A stretch of 64,000 nucleotides of DNA, taken from NCBI GenBank assembly GCA_973895155.1, contig OZ316895.1, positions 3,534,001 to 3,598,000 of the forward strand. Reading direction: 5' to 3'. Below the pieces are notes generated by a model that saw only the letters and a program-made list of their open reading frames with translations, was not told where the DNA came from and ran no database searches. This DNA comes from Marsupella aquatica (taxonomy: Eukaryota > Marchantiophyta). The translations under genes were made by a program, and so were the position numbers. Numbering within the stretch: the stretch's first letter is position 1; each line of letters opens with the position of its first letter. This document shows, one piece after another, positions 46,948 to 57,165 of this stretch.

Positions 46948-47171
46948 GCAATGTATTGGGAGAGCTCTCAGCACTTTCAGCTGGGCTTGAGGCCTGATAT
47001 ATCTCGAGCCAGAGATTTAATCTGTCTGGATTAAATATAAGTACAATGCTTGTCTTGCCATGTGTCCCATTCAGCTCTGAGCAATGTATTGGGAGAGCTC
47101 TCAGCACTTTCAGCTGGGCTTGAGGCTTGATATATCTCGAGCCAGAGATTTAAGCTGTCTGGATTAAATAT
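46906..47171. repeat. 133-bp tandem duplication across the F-box stop codon
   Basis: Copy 1 spans 46906-47038 and copy 2 starts at 47039. Both carry 'gtacaatgcttgtcttgcc', the TGA after 'ttcagctc', 'gggagagctctcagc' and 'gatatatctcgagcc', and differ at only a few bases. Copy 2 lies wholly in the 3' UTR. Confidence 0.93.
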
Positions 47172-47178
47172 TAAATAT

Positions 47179-47184
47179 AATAAA
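47179..47184 (+). terminator. Polyadenylation signal of the F-box gene
   Basis: AATAAA just after the second copy of the duplication, in AT-rich sequence, 232 bases past the stop codon. Confidence 0.55.
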
Positions 47185-48545
47185 GGATGTGGCAATGGAG
47201 AGCTTTAGAGGGTTTACTATTTTTGTCGTGTGGTCGTCCAACACTTGCAGTATACTTTCAGTACTCTTGTTAGTATAATTGAGTTCTTTCTCAATGGGAT
47301 GTAGAACTAAATTAATACTTACTGTTGAATCTCAAACTTGTGCTCATATACATAGTCAGAGCGCATTTTGTGTTATTCTTTTGTTGCAGAATGTAATGTT
47401 GATCTTCTGTCTCCCAAAAAACTGTGGCATTCTTTTCTTGGAATGGTAATTTTCATATCCCAGTCTACTAGACATTGCACTGCCTTGCACAATTGCTGCT
47501 GTTACAGCCATCTTGTTATTGTGGTTGTGTCATCATTGCGGGCGTGTAGTGGTTGTGGAAGTTAGTTGTCATTTCGGATGGGTTGTCATTGGTGCCATGT
47601 TGCTCATGCTGAGTGTTGTCATTTCCACAGGGTGGTTGTTAGGATTGCGTCGTGGTTGAGGCCATGTGGGTGCGGAAGTGTTGTCATTTCAGCCATGTTA
47701 TCAATGCAACCATTTTGTGGTTGCAGAAGTGTCATTGTTTGCAAAAAAATCATCATTTTGGCCAATCTTGTTGCAGGTCTTGTTGTTCTAACGGTATGTG
47801 TTGTTGTTACTAAAGTGATATTATTCTGATAGTCCATGTTCTGTTTGTTGTGGGAATCAGTTGTTGTTGCCACTCAGACATGGGAGCAGGTCCAATGAGG
47901 GGTTAGGGTTTCAGGACCCCCTATTTCTTTTATTCTTCACTCCCTTAGTTTCCCCTCCCCTCCTCTCCATCCTATAGTGCTCATCTCTCCTGTCCTCTCC
48001 TCCTGTTTTCCTCCCTGCTTGCTCGATGTGACCTTCCCACTCCAACACAGGCACTTAGGGCTGACCATCGAGCTGCTTCCTCACCCCATGCCTGCCTTCC
48101 CTTGCCATTGGACTCCTCACAGGTTACTGCCAAACAAAAACGGAAAAATAAATCCAACAGGCATAGCTGCCCAAATTGGATTTTTGTAAACAAACCATTT
48201 GCTACTATGCTCCAAGATTCCCAGAATAAATTGCTTACTTGCATGGAAAAACTACTGGAAGACTATGATACCTTGCCATCAATAGTCACCAAATGAGCAG
48301 GGATGACCAAGATGCCCCCCACAAATAAGCATAGTAAGGCTGTGGTCAATTATATTTTTATCGGTGACAAAGACTTGCTTGTCCCATCAGCATAACGCAT
48401 GATGTCATCCAAATTGGTGATACCATCTGTCTTGGTCTACTCTCTCACAATCATGCTCTCTCGCTGGTCAAGGAATCCACCAATGAGCGTCCAAGATAGC
48501 TCCCTCAACTGAGCTCTCTCGTCACCATGCTTAATTATTATTTAA
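47185..48545. other. Intergenic, no gene seen
   Basis: No recognised gene. A GT-rich stretch at 47,480-47,890 repeats 'gttgtcattt', 'gccatgtt' and 'gtggttg' motifs irregularly, giving hydrophobic frames that I do not accept as genes. Confidence 0.45.
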
Positions 48546-48775
48546 CAGGGTTTTACTGGAGTGCCTCTGGAAAGGTGTGAGATCACAAGATTAGCTTCTT
48601 TTAAAATAAACAAACAGATTTTCTCTGTATTTGACATACAAGTCTAAAAATTAATAAATTCAAACCATGGGATAAAATACTTGTATGCCAAAAACAGGGA
48701 CAATTTATCGATTTAGATTGAAAGAAGCTAATTTTGTGAAGTCACACCTTTCCAGGGGCACTGCAGTCTACCCTC
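48546..48775. mobile_element. Foldback MITE-like element
   Basis: Left arm: 'gtgcctctggaaaggtgtga', then 'tcacaagattagcttctt'. Right arm: the reverse complement with few changes (gaagctaattttgtgaagtca, then cacctttccaggggcac). The inner parts also pair ('gacatacaagt' with 'acttgtatgcc'), so the arms reach about 100 bp. The ends resemble CAGGGTTTTACTG and, on the other strand, AGAGGGTAGACTG. No clear target duplication. Confidence 0.7.
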
Positions 48776-51070
48776 TTATCGCACCGCAGGCTTTACTCGG
48801 GGCTTTACTGCATACCAGAGCCAAGCAATCGCTTTGTATGTGAGCTGACTTGGGTTGGAACTAACAGCAGAACTAAGTTCCATCCTCACTTGAGTCCCAT
48901 CTCTGGCCCACTGTGCCAAATGGGTAAACTCACTCATATCATTAACCTTATGATTTAGTTTAGGCTGTTTGGGCAATTTACTTATTTAGTTTGAAATGAG
49001 GGTAAACAGATGGCAAAAACTTTTCTCTGGATTTCATTTAATTTATCAGAGTTGTTTTTCTGAGTTTTGTAAAAGCTACTGTCGCTAAAATCTAGTCACT
49101 AGGATTTGAAATTCAAATAATTCTTTGTTTATTGTATGAACCTGAAAGTCCCTTTGTTATAGTGGAGGAGCATATCTCTTACTGTAACAGTGGGTCAAAC
49201 TGAATGATGAGGCCAACCTGAATTGATCCCCCTTTTGGCTGCTGCTCCTTGTGGGTAACATACAGGGTCCTTGCCTAAATGAAAATATAGTAGGTACATT
49301 ATCTTAGTCATACACAGCCCCGGCAAAAAAGGGAACTTGTATTCGTTATTTTGATACAATATTATTTCATTAGAGCATTTTGTTTCCCTTCGCCTTTTCC
49401 CCTGTCACCTGGTCGTTTTCCTTTTCCCATGTCAAAGCAAAATTTCAATTAACTCTGTTTATTCCCTGGCCACCCAGCCATTTCCCCTGTCACCCTTTTT
49501 TGCTCCCTCTGCATAGGCACACAGACAACACTGTTGTCCATCTAGAGCCCTCATTTCACTTGGGAATTTTGTGCAGATAGATTGAATCTGCTATCACTTG
49601 GGGAATTGTGACTTACAGGTACACTAAATTTTCCTCTCTAAATGATCGCGGTCCAAACTACAATGTCATGCTCTATAAGGCAAAGATCCCACACTGTTTT
49701 TTGTAATCTTGAAAGGAAAACTTAGGAAAGACTTACACTCCAATAAAGTAGGAAGTGAATGGCTGACCCACAGACCAGGCGGAAGCCAGCAACCATACCT
49801 AGTACCCAACTCAGACAGAAGTGATCAATGTACATATGTCTTCAAGCATTTAACAAGGTGAACAACAGTTTTAGTGAAAACACAGGGTAAGTTAAGTTTT
49901 GCCCACAGACCTAAATTACACGAGAGTATTTTACAGCACAAAAGAAAGGAATAAATTGATCTGGTGGAAGTTCTGGCAAAGTCAAAGTCACCAGGTCTTT
50001 TGTTGTGAGCATAACCACTAGCAATGGGAGAAAGACCAAGGTGATTGCAATCACGGTGGCAGGGCTTTGCAAAGCAGGAAGCAGTGAGCAAGACTGGAAT
50101 AGGCCACCATGAGCCAAGAGAGAACATTGTGAGCAACATGAGAGCGAGCAGTGACGGTTTATTTGTTTCTTGTGGTGTTTTTACTGTAACTCTTGTTTGC
50201 GAGTTGTATGGCGAGTCACCCCCTTTTTGCAGGCTCCTTTTATGGAGAACTCTATTGTATACTGCATGAACCACATGGCAATTAAACACATCCATGCTAG
50301 CTTTCTATTAGAGGGAATTAGAATTGAGCCTTAAATTTGTGTGACTGGGATGTTGTCTATTCAAGCACCCACTGTGGTTCTGACCTTCATGCCCAGTTAC
50401 AGATGTTCGTTGTTGCTCATGGGCAGATGAAAATCTCATATTAAACTGAGAAAATATCATTCTTTTGTTGCCCTAGCACGTACACAGCATACTAAACTAG
50501 TCAACTTGCCATGTTAAGGACCATCAAGTTTGGCCATGGATCTTGTGATGGAACTTGGCAGTTGTGTGATGCTCAGGCCATTCTCAATGTTGGCACCCCT
50601 AGTACTTTGTGAGTGGCAGAAGAGTACTTTTCCCCTGCAACCTAATATCCTCAAAAATTGTCCATACTAACAGCTGATGCACAATTGATTTGTAGTGTAT
50701 CTTCTCACCCTCTCTTTACATTCTTGAGGACTTCTGTACCCCAGTTTTATCATGCAGGCCTATGTAATGGCCATTGGTATTGCTATCCATGTCCCTGGCA
50801 TGACCGCCAAGCCATCCGGTTCACCATGTGTTTTGCGCTTCTTGGCTTGGGTTTCCTTTGTCCAAGTTAGGGCCGTATTGAGTTAGATTATGTATACTAT
50901 TAGTTTGGGGTGTTCTTGAAGCAAAGACTGTTTGTAATGGGCACCTTTGGCTTTGCCCCCTATTTAGTTTCAGTTTGGCTAAGTCTTCACTTGGTTTTTC
51001 TTGAATTATTTGTTGAGGTAGAGTACTTCAGCTGTAGCTCACCATCCCATACACAAACTTAGACGGTGAA
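48776..51070. other. Intergenic, no gene seen
   Basis: No recognised gene. The minus-strand frame at 49,825-50,295 (156 codons) matches nothing known and its plus-strand counterpart is also open, so I leave it out. Confidence 0.45.
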
Positions 51071-51213
51071 GTATCATGATTTATACTCCCGACCAAGCTT
51101 GGTATCTCTCCAATGTACATTTCAATCTCAGCACACTTGTGGTATCATGATTTATGCTCCCGACCAAGCTTGGCATCCCTCCAATGTACATTTCAATCTC
51201 AGCACACTTGTTG
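51071..51213. repeat. 71-bp tandem duplication
   Basis: Copies start at 51,071 and 51,142. Each has 'gtatcatgatttat', 'ctcccgaccaagcttgg' and 'aatgtacatttcaatctcagcacacttg', with about three differences. Confidence 0.9.
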
Positions 51214-52726
51214 CCATTCCGCCTTTCATTCAAGAAAAACTTGAGTCATCAATGAGGGGAAAAAAGTAGCAAAGTTTCCCCCTACATGGCGGTTCCGACA
51301 CTTTCTGTCCATGCGGGTGCAAAAATTTCCAAAGAAAACCCTAGTGTGGTGTGAAGGATGGCTTGTTTTCCAGTTGCCGTATACACTTGTTATCTTTGTA
51401 TAATTAAGTATACATATCCAACCCTTCTGTTTCGCGTGGTTTTCCCTCCCCGCCGACGATTCACGGCAACAGCGGCGGTGAAGCCCGACGGCTGCTTCCT
51501 CGCCGGTCGGCGTCGCGCGCAGCCCTTGTCGAGGAAACAGAGACGTCCTCCCCGCGAGTCTTTCCCGTTTCGCGAGACCGGCGACCGCGACCGCCGGCAG
51601 CCGTCACCTTCGCGAGGCCACGGCCCCGACGCCAGCCAGGTCCGCGCCCATTTTGGGGACGGGGGGATTTTTTTTCCCGTTTTGGTTTCGGCCTTTTCCT
51701 CGTTTTTTGTGGTGTTCTGGTTTTTTGACTAGGAAGAAGGTTTTTCCCGTCTTTTTTGCTGGAGCTCCTTGTTTATGCACATCCCTGTTTGCCACATTGT
51801 CTGTTGGAGGGGCTTTCAGTGTTGCCACATTTTGTGACAGTTATTCTCTGTTGTTGTTTGCACTTAACTCTTGTAGGTTGTGCATGAACCTTGGAAGCTA
51901 CTTAAATGCAATTTGCATTTGTGAAATTGCTCCCATCCTTGAGCTCTGTAAAATTTGAATTTGAACTCCCGTAGAAGGATACAAAGACTTACACCTCCAC
52001 TCTATACATTATGGCCACTTTCCCTTTGTTCTAAATCCCCGTCCAAATCTTGTGGATGTGATGGGTCTATGCTTTAGGGTGTGTTTGCGCCTTGGTTTAT
52101 GCCATGATGTCCTGAGAATGTTGGATAGTGTATATGTTTGTTAGTATATGCATATAGCTCCTTCACAATGGGGCTAGATAGTCAGTATTATTTGACAAAT
52201 ATAGCCAAGAACTTATTATCGTTTTTGAAACAAAATCCTATCATCTGCAAGCCATATATAGCCAACTTAGTGAGTTGTCCAGAAGTGGTGCCCCACCAAT
52301 TATTCCTATCAGGTAGAGCCATGAGTCATTATCACACATACAGAGTCATAGCAACATTAGGTCTGGACTGACACTCAGCAACACTCTACTAGAAGCATCA
52401 GATGTGGTCAACTTTCTTAGCTCCCAGAGTCAAGGTCTTGAGGCTTCACTCTAGATTGTAGGGCCCAAAGAGCTGTTTTTGATTGAGTTTATACAATTAG
52501 ATGGAAAGGAAAAACAGGGGTTCATCCAAGTCTACAAAATCGACCTTTGTATCTTTGAGGATTTTTCTTTCCTGTAACACATTTGTAAGTTGCATATATC
52601 CTTTCTGGTAAATGCACATTAAAACACGGCAGGATAGATTGAGTTGCGGCATGTGTCATGTGATCACAAGCTGGACCATACCAAGATAAACCTAATTGTT
52701 TTGGTTATATCAGTGAATATTATATG
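51214..52726. other. Intergenic with a GC-rich island
   Basis: A GC-rich, CpG-rich block at about 51,440-51,660 stands out from AT-rich surroundings. A 124-codon frame covers it, but it has no recognisable domain and its start lies in AT-rich DNA, so I do not call a gene. The rest shows nothing recognisable. Confidence 0.4.
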
Positions 52727-53140
52727 CGTGAGTTCTTTCTAAGTACAGCTCCTACTTTTTGATGTGCATTACCTGGACAAGTACCAGGACTCCAAATACA
52801 TGGTGTGAGTTGTTGTTTTTAAGTGTAGCTGCTACTTTTTTATGTGCAATTACCAGTACACTTACCAGGCAGCCAATTAGATAGGGTGAGTGTTTTTCTT
52901 TCTAGGTATAGCTGCTACCTTTTGATGTGCAACTACTCGGACAATTACCAGGGCGCCAAATAGATAGTGTGAGTGTTGTTCTTTTAAAAAGTATAGGTTG
53001 TGACTTTTTGATGTGGCAATTTCAGGGACAATTGCCGGGGTGCCAAATGATAGTGTGAGCATTGTTCTTCCTAAATATAGTGCTACTTTTCCGATGTGCA
53101 ATTACCGTGACAATTGCCGGGGCGCCAAACTCATAATGTG
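52727..53140. repeat. Five-unit degenerate array upstream of serine acetyltransferase
   Basis: Units of about 77-86 bp start with 'gtgag' near 52,728, 52,805, 52,886, 52,968 and 53,054. Each carries 'gctgctactttttgatgtgcaatta', 'ggacaattacc.gg' and 'gcgccaaat.gata', diverged between copies. A (tat)n run follows. The array ends about 65 bases before the TATA box of the next gene. Confidence 0.85.
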
Positions 53141-53204
53141 TATTATTATTATTATTTTACACCCTACAAGTAACTGTAGGTAAACCGCACCCGCCCAACC
53201 GGGG

Positions 53205-53210
53205 TATAAA
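53205..53210 (+). promoter_or_regulatory. TATA box of the serine acetyltransferase gene
   Basis: TATAAA framed by the palindrome GGGG/CCCC (ggggtataaagcccc). A GC-rich leader without ATGs follows up to the proposed intron donor at 53,543. Confidence 0.65.
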
Positions 53211-53542
53211 GCCCCGATCTGGGGCCGTCGGTTTCACACTCGGCAATCGCAAGCAGGGCGGGCGCCGATAGGCCGAAGGAAGGGAACTCCGAAGGATCGC
53301 CCGTTGCCAACTGAAAGACTCTGTACCGGCCCCCCGTCCGAGGGCCGCCCTCCCGCCGCCTCCTCATCGACCCCTCCTCATCGACCCCTGTGTGGGAATC
53401 GGGCTTCAGCCCCGAGAAGACGAGAGAGTAGTCTAGTTAGTGAAGAGCAGAAACAGAAGAGAAGGGACGACGAGAGGAGACGAGAAGCACGAGAGGAAAG
53501 GGAAGGAAGAGGAGAGGAGAGACTGGACGGGAAGAAATTGGG

Positions 53543-53953
53543 GTGAGTGGCGTTGCATCGAGCCAGCGAGACGTCGTCGATATCAGAGTAGGTGTCGCGT
53601 CTGCCGGGGTTTGCGCGCCAGGGTTCAATTGTGTTTGATGGCGATGAAAGGAAGAAGCTGGGCCATTTCTGTCTGACGAGGCGGGTCGGAATCCGCGTGA
53701 ATTGGGTGTGGATTTCATGTACATTGGCTTCGGGTGGAAGAAAAACCATTTATTGCGTACTCTGTAATTTGAGGCGAAGAAGAAAGAAATCGAAGAAGAA
53801 GAAGAAGAAGAAGAAGAATAAAGGTCTCGTTACGATGGGAGGAGGCGTCTATATTCGGGACGGATTGATTTCTGGTCGATGAGGTTTGGATATTGAGCAC
53901 TCCTCGACTTCACCGCGGTCCAGTGTCTGTCTCTTCCTGCTGCTGCTCCCTAG
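53543..53953 (+). other. Proposed 5' UTR intron of the serine acetyltransferase gene
   Basis: Donor GTGAGT at 53,543 and acceptor after 'ctcttcctgctgctgctccctag' at 53,953. The leader on both sides has no ATG, while this segment contains several (for example near 53,638 and 53,648). A (gaa)n microsatellite lies inside at about 53,794-53,818. Confidence 0.65.
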
Positions 53954-54151
53954 TTTGACTACCAATCCGAGGAACATTTAATCGGCGCGTCTCGAGGAAT
54001 TCGAAGGGACGAGAAAGCAGTTGTTGCTGCACTCCCCTGCTCTGTCCTAGGGTTCATTTTGAATTGAGTGATTGATCGATTCGAGTGATTGACTTGGTAG
54101 ATTTGTGAGGAATTAGGTCTTGGTGGTGGGTGCCGTGTTGCAAGCCTCGAG

Positions 54152-55468
54152 ATGGCGAGGCTTTTTGAGCAGCCGAGCTGCTCCTCGCTGTCGAGTTCGA
54201 CCGCATACTCGTCGTCCTTCACATCTCTCGGAGCCTTGAGCAACCGATCCAGCTTGGCCTGGGCGTCTTCTAGGTCTTTGGCATGCCCAACTTCGTCGTC
54301 TTCCGCTTCTTCGTCTTCGTCTTCGTCCAACTTGTCATGGGGGAGGAAGAAGCAGACGAAGCGAAGGAACAAAGCGGACCTCTTAGTACCGGCCTCGCTG
54401 CTGATGGAGGAGCGAGGGGGCTCCGGGAAAGAAACCGGTGTGGCCATGACGATTTTCAGAGAGAATTTGATCACCTCGTTCGAGCAGACTGGATTATGTA
54501 GAGAGGAGGAGCTTTTGGCGCAGCAGAATCGGCTCGGGGCCGACAATGGCAGCAGCAGCAGCAACAACGGAAACGGAAACGGCAGTGCGATAAGCAAAGC
54601 TGCCGAGGCCACAGAATCCACGAGAGGCACATCTCCGTCCGCAGCTGTAGCGGGGGAAGATAGAGTGTGGCTGGAAATGCGCGCTGAAGCACGCAAAGAT
54701 TCGGATTCGGAGCCGGCTTTGGCGAGCTACTTGTACTCGACCATCTTGGCTCACAGATCCTTAGAAAGAGCGCTTGCTTTTCACCTCGGAAACAAGCTGT
54801 CGAGCGCCACCTTCCTCAGCACTCAGCTCGTGAGTGTCTTCATCGACACAATTATGGATGACCAAACGATCCGTGATAGCATTCGATTAGATATCATTGC
54901 TGTGAAAGAACGAGACCCGGCCTGCGTCTCCTACGCCCATTGCCTGGTCAACTTTAAGGGATTCCTGGCTCTTCAGGCGCATCGTGTGGCGCATCGGCTG
55001 TGGACTCAGGGGAGGCGGTCTTTGGCTCTGGCCATGCAGAGCAGAGTGTCCGAGGTTTTCCATGTAGATATTCATCCTGCCGCCGTGGTCGGGTTCGGAA
55101 TTCTCTTCGATCATGCGACTGGAGTGGTGATCGGAGAAACTGCAGTCATAGGCAACAATGTTTCGATCTTGCACCATGTCACTCTCGGTGGCACCGGTAA
55201 AACTGTCGGAGATCGGCATCCCAAGATTGGTGACGGAGTTTTGATTGGAGCTGGGGCAACGATTTTGGGTCCCATTAAAGTAGGAGAGGGAGCTAAAATC
55301 GGGGCTGGCTCGGTAGTGTTGACGGACGTTCCCCCTCACACCACCGCGGTCGGGAATCCTGCCCGCCTTCTGGGTGGGACGAACGCTCCTAGAAAGAACA
55401 AGGACACTCCCAGCGAAACCATGGACCACACCTCGTTCATGTCTCATTGGTCAGATTATGTGATTTGA
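54152..55468 (+). CDS. SERAT: Serine O-acetyltransferase, organelle-targeted type
   Basis: 438 residues, one coding exon. It makes O-acetylserine from serine and acetyl-CoA, the first step of cysteine synthesis. The N-terminus (1-170) is Ser/Arg-rich with poly-Ser and Asn/Gly runs and fits a plastid or mitochondrial transit peptide plus linker. The SATase N-terminal helices cover about 172-290. The left-handed beta-helix follows, with the active-site Asp in VDIHPAA (D306) and His in FDHATG (H321), spaced 15 residues apart as in E. coli CysE. Then come HHVTLGGTGK, DRHPKIGDGVLIGAGATILG and PPHTTAVGNPARL. The C-terminus ends DHTSFMSHWSDYVI, the plant tail that inserts into O-acetylserine(thiol)lyase to form the cysteine synthase complex; the terminal Ile is kept. 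The leader has a TATA box and a probable intron. An AATAAA lies 37 bases past the stop. Confidence 0.97.
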   Translation: MARLFEQPSCSSLSSSTAYSSSFTSLGALSNRSSLAWASSRSLACPTSSSSASSSSSSSNLSWGRKKQTKRRNKADLLVPASLLMEERGGSGKETGVAMTIFRENLITSFEQTGLCREEELLAQQNRLGADNGSSSSNNGNGNGSAISKAAEATESTRGTSPSAAVAGEDRVWLEMRAEARKDSDSEPALASYLYSTILAHRSLERALAFHLGNKLSSATFLSTQLVSVFIDTIMDDQTIRDSIRLDIIAVKERDPACVSYAHCLVNFKGFLALQAHRVAHRLWTQGRRSLALAMQSRVSEVFHVDIHPAAVVGFGILFDHATGVVIGETAVIGNNVSILHHVTLGGTGKTVGDRHPKIGDGVLIGAGATILGPIKVGEGAKIGAGSVVLTDVPPHTTAVGNPARLLGGTNAPRKNKDTPSETMDHTSFMSHWSDYVI

Positions 55469-55504
55469 GCTAGAGTTTTAAATTATTCTCCCTTCATTTT
55501 TAGC

Positions 55505-55510
55505 AATAAA
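55505..55510 (+). terminator. Polyadenylation signal of the serine acetyltransferase gene
   Basis: AATAAA, 37 bases after the stop codon, in AT-rich sequence. Confidence 0.55.
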
Positions 55511-55569
55511 CTGTTTTTTGAGCTTGGCCGGTGTCCGATCGATGTTCTCCGAGTGTCGTCTTCCACACC

Positions 55570-55740
55570 GAGGCCAGAGAAACGAACTCAACCCAAATGC
55601 CAGTTCTCCTCCTTTCTGCACCTCTCACCTCTCACTGAGTTCGTCTTCGATCCAGAGGCCAGAGAAACGAAGTTAACCCAAATGCCATGTCTCCTCCTTT
55701 CTGCACCTCTCACGTCTCACTGACAAGGCAGTTCTGATTT
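55570..55740. repeat. 85-bp tandem duplication
   Basis: Copies start at 55,570 and 55,655. Each has 'gaggccagagaaacga', 'aacccaaatgcca' and 'tctcctcctttctgcacctctcac', with few differences. Confidence 0.88.
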
Positions 55741-55842
55741 TCCTGCCCTCTGCAAATCTCCGACAAACAGCTCGACCAAAAGTGGAAATGAAGGAAGCCA
55801 GGGCAGATAAAGCAGACTTCCACAAATATGAACCCCTCAATC

Positions 55843-56001
55843 ATTCTGTGCTGAGGACCCTCTTCAGCAGTCCCAAAATTCTATCACAAATAGTCATTCT
55901 ATGCAGACGACCATCTCCGGGAGTCCCAAAATTCTATCACAACTAATCATTCTACGCTGAGAACCCTCTTCAGTAGTCCCAAAATACTATCACAACTCTG
56001 A
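55843..56001. repeat. 53-bp tandem triplication
   Basis: Units at 55,843, 55,896 and 55,948. Each has 'cattct.tgc.ga', 'ccctcttcag.agtcccaaaa' and 'ctatcacaa'. A weaker fourth unit follows near 56,040 ('taccctctacaggagttccaaaatc'). Confidence 0.88.
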
Positions 56002-56935
56002 GCGCTTCCTGAAAAATATAAAACTTGATGTTGCTTGCAGTCATTACCCTCTACAGGAGTTCCAAAATCTTATCTCAAATTTGAACGTTTCTCTGGAAAA
56101 ACCAGATCTTCATGTTGCCTCCGAATCGAGACTCCAAATTTGAGAACGGATATTACCCAAAAAATCAGATTCTTCTTCTACCTCCTATAAAACGCTACTA
56201 ATTGGGATTCTGTCAGAAATGCACATATCACCCAAGATCATATTCGACTTTACGTAAAATGCCACACATTTTGGGAGTCATTCAGGAATGCAACTTCCAG
56301 ACTCGATCTTTGAGAAGAGATGTGTCCCCAAATTAGATTCCATTTGATTTGAAATGGTACTAATTGGCACTAACTCAGGAACAATTCTTCAGAAGCTCAA
56401 AGATTGGAGAAGTAAATTGGTGTTGCTTTACAGCACCTGCAGTTCACATGCAAGAACTGTTCATGGCAGGACGTTCCCTACCCCTAATGAAGAAAAAATG
56501 ATCGAGACATTTTCGGTTTGTCAAATGGAGAGGCAGCGTTCCCTACCACAATGTAAAAAGCAAATTTCGGTTGGTCAAAGAGACACTTTCAGTTGCCAAG
56601 AGACAGGTAGCACTATCTACTCCAATCTGAACGCAGATTTCCGGTTGGCCAATGAGAGGGTAGCAAGGAGGGACATCTCGAAAAGTATTTCCCACGTATA
56701 TCCAATCAGCATCTGCATAGTCATCTCGCAAACGTCGTCTGGTGACGTGAGCCAGGTGTCCATCATTGGCACCAGGGCGTCTTTCCTAACTTTGCCACTC
56801 GTCTGCCTTCGTGCCTGGCCAACATTGATGTATTTGGTAGTAACGGAACTTGCCTTGTAACTTATGACAAATTCCTGTATTGTTATAACTTAGATACTTA
56901 CTGAGGTTCCTGACTGTAACTCGAGTCCTGATCTG
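56002..56935. other. Intergenic with an unsupported 168-codon frame
   Basis: The frame at 56,354-56,860 starts with a real ATG but has no recognisable domain, no promoter or splice support, and repetitive wording in its DNA ('ggttggtcaaagagacactttc' and related). I do not call it a gene. Nothing else seen. Confidence 0.4.
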
Positions 56936-57165
56936 TAAATCACATCCATATACTCTTTGACCTTCTCTCCAAACCTGTCGTCATGTATACCCTTAGTTTG
57001 CTATCCACACTCCACAGTTTATGCACGGATGATGTTCTGCCATGCAGCTGGTGTACTCACATCCATTCACTCTTTGACCTTCACTCCAAACCTGTCGTCA
57101 TGTATACCATTTGCTGTCCACACTACACAGATGATGTTCTGCCATGCGGCTGAAGTATATCACAA
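56936..57165. repeat. ~113-bp tandem duplication
   Basis: Both copies have 'cacatccat..actctttgacctt', 'ctccaaacctgtcgtcatgtatacc', 'tatccacac/tgtccacac' and 'gatgatgttctgccatgc.gctg'. The first starts near 56,940 and the second near 57,058. The second has lost about 15 bases. Confidence 0.85.

Noticed and set aside
49825-50295. 156-codon minus-strand frame
   Set aside because: No recognisable domain; the opposite strand is also open over part of it.
54887-55447. 186-codon minus-strand frame
   Set aside because: Antisense shadow of the serine acetyltransferase catalytic domain.
56354-56860. 168-codon plus-strand frame
   Set aside because: No domain, promoter or splice evidence; surrounded by tandem arrays.
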